Shown here one piece after another: positions 63,246-64,000 of a DNA stretch of 64,000 nt. Made by a program: the position numbers and the translations under genes. Positions within the stretch are counted from its first letter, which is position 1. Each line of letters starts with the position of its first letter. The notes beneath the pieces were generated by a model. It worked only from the letters and a program-made list of their open reading frames with translations, was not told the origin of the DNA and ran no database searches. Origin of the DNA: Burkholderiales bacterium (GTDB taxonomy: Bacteria; Pseudomonadota; Gammaproteobacteria; Burkholderiales; SG8-39); the NCBI GenBank assembly GCA_020848075.1, contig JADLAV010000087.1, positions 1 to 64,000 on the forward strand. The letters are read 5' to 3'.

Positions 63246-63505
63246 CCGCAGCAGCGCAGCGTTCTCGGTCCTGTCGCCCAAGGGCCGCTTCTGGTTGGAG
63301 GGGAGACTGCCGACGTCTGCCCGTATGACTCAGCCCACGTTCCAATTGTCCAGCCCATACGCTCGGCCGCTTAGGCTAGAACTGGGTCTGCACGAATCGC
63401 TTTCGTGCGTGGGGACTTTTTGGGGACTCGAGCGCGCATTAGCGTACAAAACAGGGCAAAAGCATGGAACGGCCGGCTACCGTTGACACAGTTAATCAAT
63501 AAGTT

Positions 63506-63566
63506 GCGCCCGAGTATCTGGCTACGAACCAGGGGGTCGTGGGTTCGAATCCTGCCGGGCGCGCCA
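63506..63566 (+). other. Truncated tRNA-Arg(ACG): probable attachment site (att) at the element's right end
   Basis: From 63513 the sequence follows a tRNA-Arg from the anticodon arm on: stem-loop TCTGG-CTACGAA-CCAGG with anticodon ACG, T-arm GTGGG-TTCGAAT-CCTGC and acceptor CGGGCGC-G-CCA. The preceding GCGCCCG (63506-63512) can pair with the acceptor, but the D-arm (about 16 nt) is missing, so this cannot be a working tRNA. A tRNA 3' fragment at the end of an island is the usual trace of integrase-mediated insertion. Confidence 0.75.
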
Positions 63567-63642
63567 GTCATTCCAAGGGGTTGCAGCGATGCACCCCTTT
63601 TTCTTTCTTTACGCATGAGCGGGCAGTCGCACAAGCGACTGC

Positions 63643-64000
63643 TCAACCGTTCGCGACACGCGGCGCCTGCTTCGGCGCCGCCGGCACCAACCCGTATCGG
63701 GCCATGACCGCCATGAGTTCGGCACGGTCGGGCGGCCCACCCGCGGCGGCCAGGGCACCCACGTCGCGAAAGTATTGCTCGCCGATGTCCGGGGTCAGCA
63801 TCACGAGCGTGCGCGCGGTCTTGGCACCGGGGTTGCTGAAATGATGCACGGCACCGCGCGGCGTCGACATCCATTCGCCTGGCCTCAGGTCGCGGGTCTC
63901 GTCGTCGACCGTGTATCTGAGCACGCCCTCCAGCACGTAGACGCACTCCTCGTTGTGGGTATGGCTGTGGGGCGGAGGCACGTGGGCTCCGGGCGGGACC
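63643..64000 (-). CDS. Cupin-domain protein (start outside the window)
   Basis: The reading frame is open to the window edge (upstream codons read VPPGAHVPPPHSHTHNEE), so the 5' end is missing. PHSHTHNEECVYVLEGVLRYTVDDETRDLRPGEWMSTPRGAVHHFSNPG (in parts) gives the cupin metal-binding His/Glu set and second motif. C-terminal part is helical. This is probably chromosomal DNA beyond the element's end, next to the tRNA fragment. Confidence 0.8.
   Translation of the reverse strand, partial: VPPGAHVPPPHSHTHNEECVYVLEGVLRYTVDDETRDLRPGEWMSTPRGAVHHFSNPGAKTARTLVMLTPDIGEQYFRDVGALAAAGGPPDRAELMAVMARYGLVPAAPKQAPRVANG

Noticed and set aside
63506-63566. Functional tRNA-Arg gene
   Set aside because: D-arm missing; only 61 nt from acceptor to CCA.
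63371-63946. Minus-strand 191-residue frame containing RIRTHDPLVRSQ
   Set aside because: This phrase is the well-known false translation of a tRNA antisense strand; it covers the tRNA-Arg fragment.

Overview
The window is GC-rich proteobacterial DNA, most likely betaproteobacterial (inferred from a P-type VirB conjugation system, mer/czc/cop gene families typical of metal-tolerant Burkholderiales and relatives, and a tRNA-Arg(ACG) remnant of betaproteobacterial type). It reads as most of one integrative and conjugative element (ICE) or genomic island. The right junction appears to lie at about 63,506-63,566, where a tRNA-Arg 3' fragment sits beside an ordinary cupin gene. The left junction and the integrase are not in the window; an excisionase-like gene (99-320) is the leftmost gene.

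Layout. (1) 0.1-2 kb: left-end accessory genes. (2) 1.8-10.6 kb: divalent-cation efflux, with a CadR/PbrR-type regulator, a CDF transporter, an RND pump (czcCBA-like), a periplasmic His-rich protein, a PII-like protein and a YnfA family protein. (3) 10.6-14.2 kb: a broad-spectrum mercury operon, merR divergent from merTPAB, with a clear 19-bp-spacer MerR promoter. (4) 14.3-18.1 kb, opposite strand: a regulator fused to a metal-binding HMA domain, a CcdA-like thiol transporter and a P1B-ATPase with an unusual YPC motif. (5) 18.3-24.5 kb: a copper/periplasmic redox cluster (Met-rich protein, cytochrome c, multicopper oxidase, SCO, DUF411, CcdA, and a doubly frameshifted TlpA-like gene). (6) 25-31.3 kb: mobility and DNA processing (ssb, radC, two ribbon-helix-helix-like proteins, coupling protein, MobF relaxase). 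(7) 31.3-45.9 kb, opposite strand: an eight-gene defence operon. (8) 46.1-47.2 kb: a PIN/HTH toxin-antitoxin pair. (9) 47.4-57.2 kb: a VirB2-VirB11 type IV secretion operon. (10) 57.3-58.5 kb: a divergent LuxR-type quorum regulator and a small DNA-binding-like protein. (11) 59-63.2 kb: a second, looser patch of accessory and probable defence genes (DUF3644/HEPN, a broken HNH gene, another HEPN-like protein), then the attachment site.

The most interesting part is the defence operon. It reads helicase (SNF2/DUF3883) - GHKL ATPase - STAS-like DUF4325 - PIN nuclease - DUF1156 adenine methylase - DUF499 ATPase with an N-terminal Swt1-type HEPN domain - TIR-APAZ - short Argonaute. Every junction overlaps or is separated by fewer than 10 nt, so a helicase-methylase-ATPase system and a SPARTA (short Argonaute/TIR-APAZ) NADase system appear to share one transcript from a good sigma70-like promoter at 45,961-45,989. 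The operon sits between the relaxase and the VirB genes. This suggests the element protects its host, or itself, with both DNA-modification-based discrimination and a guide-triggered suicide response.

All functional calls come from reading the sequence and from recall of families. No database search was possible.
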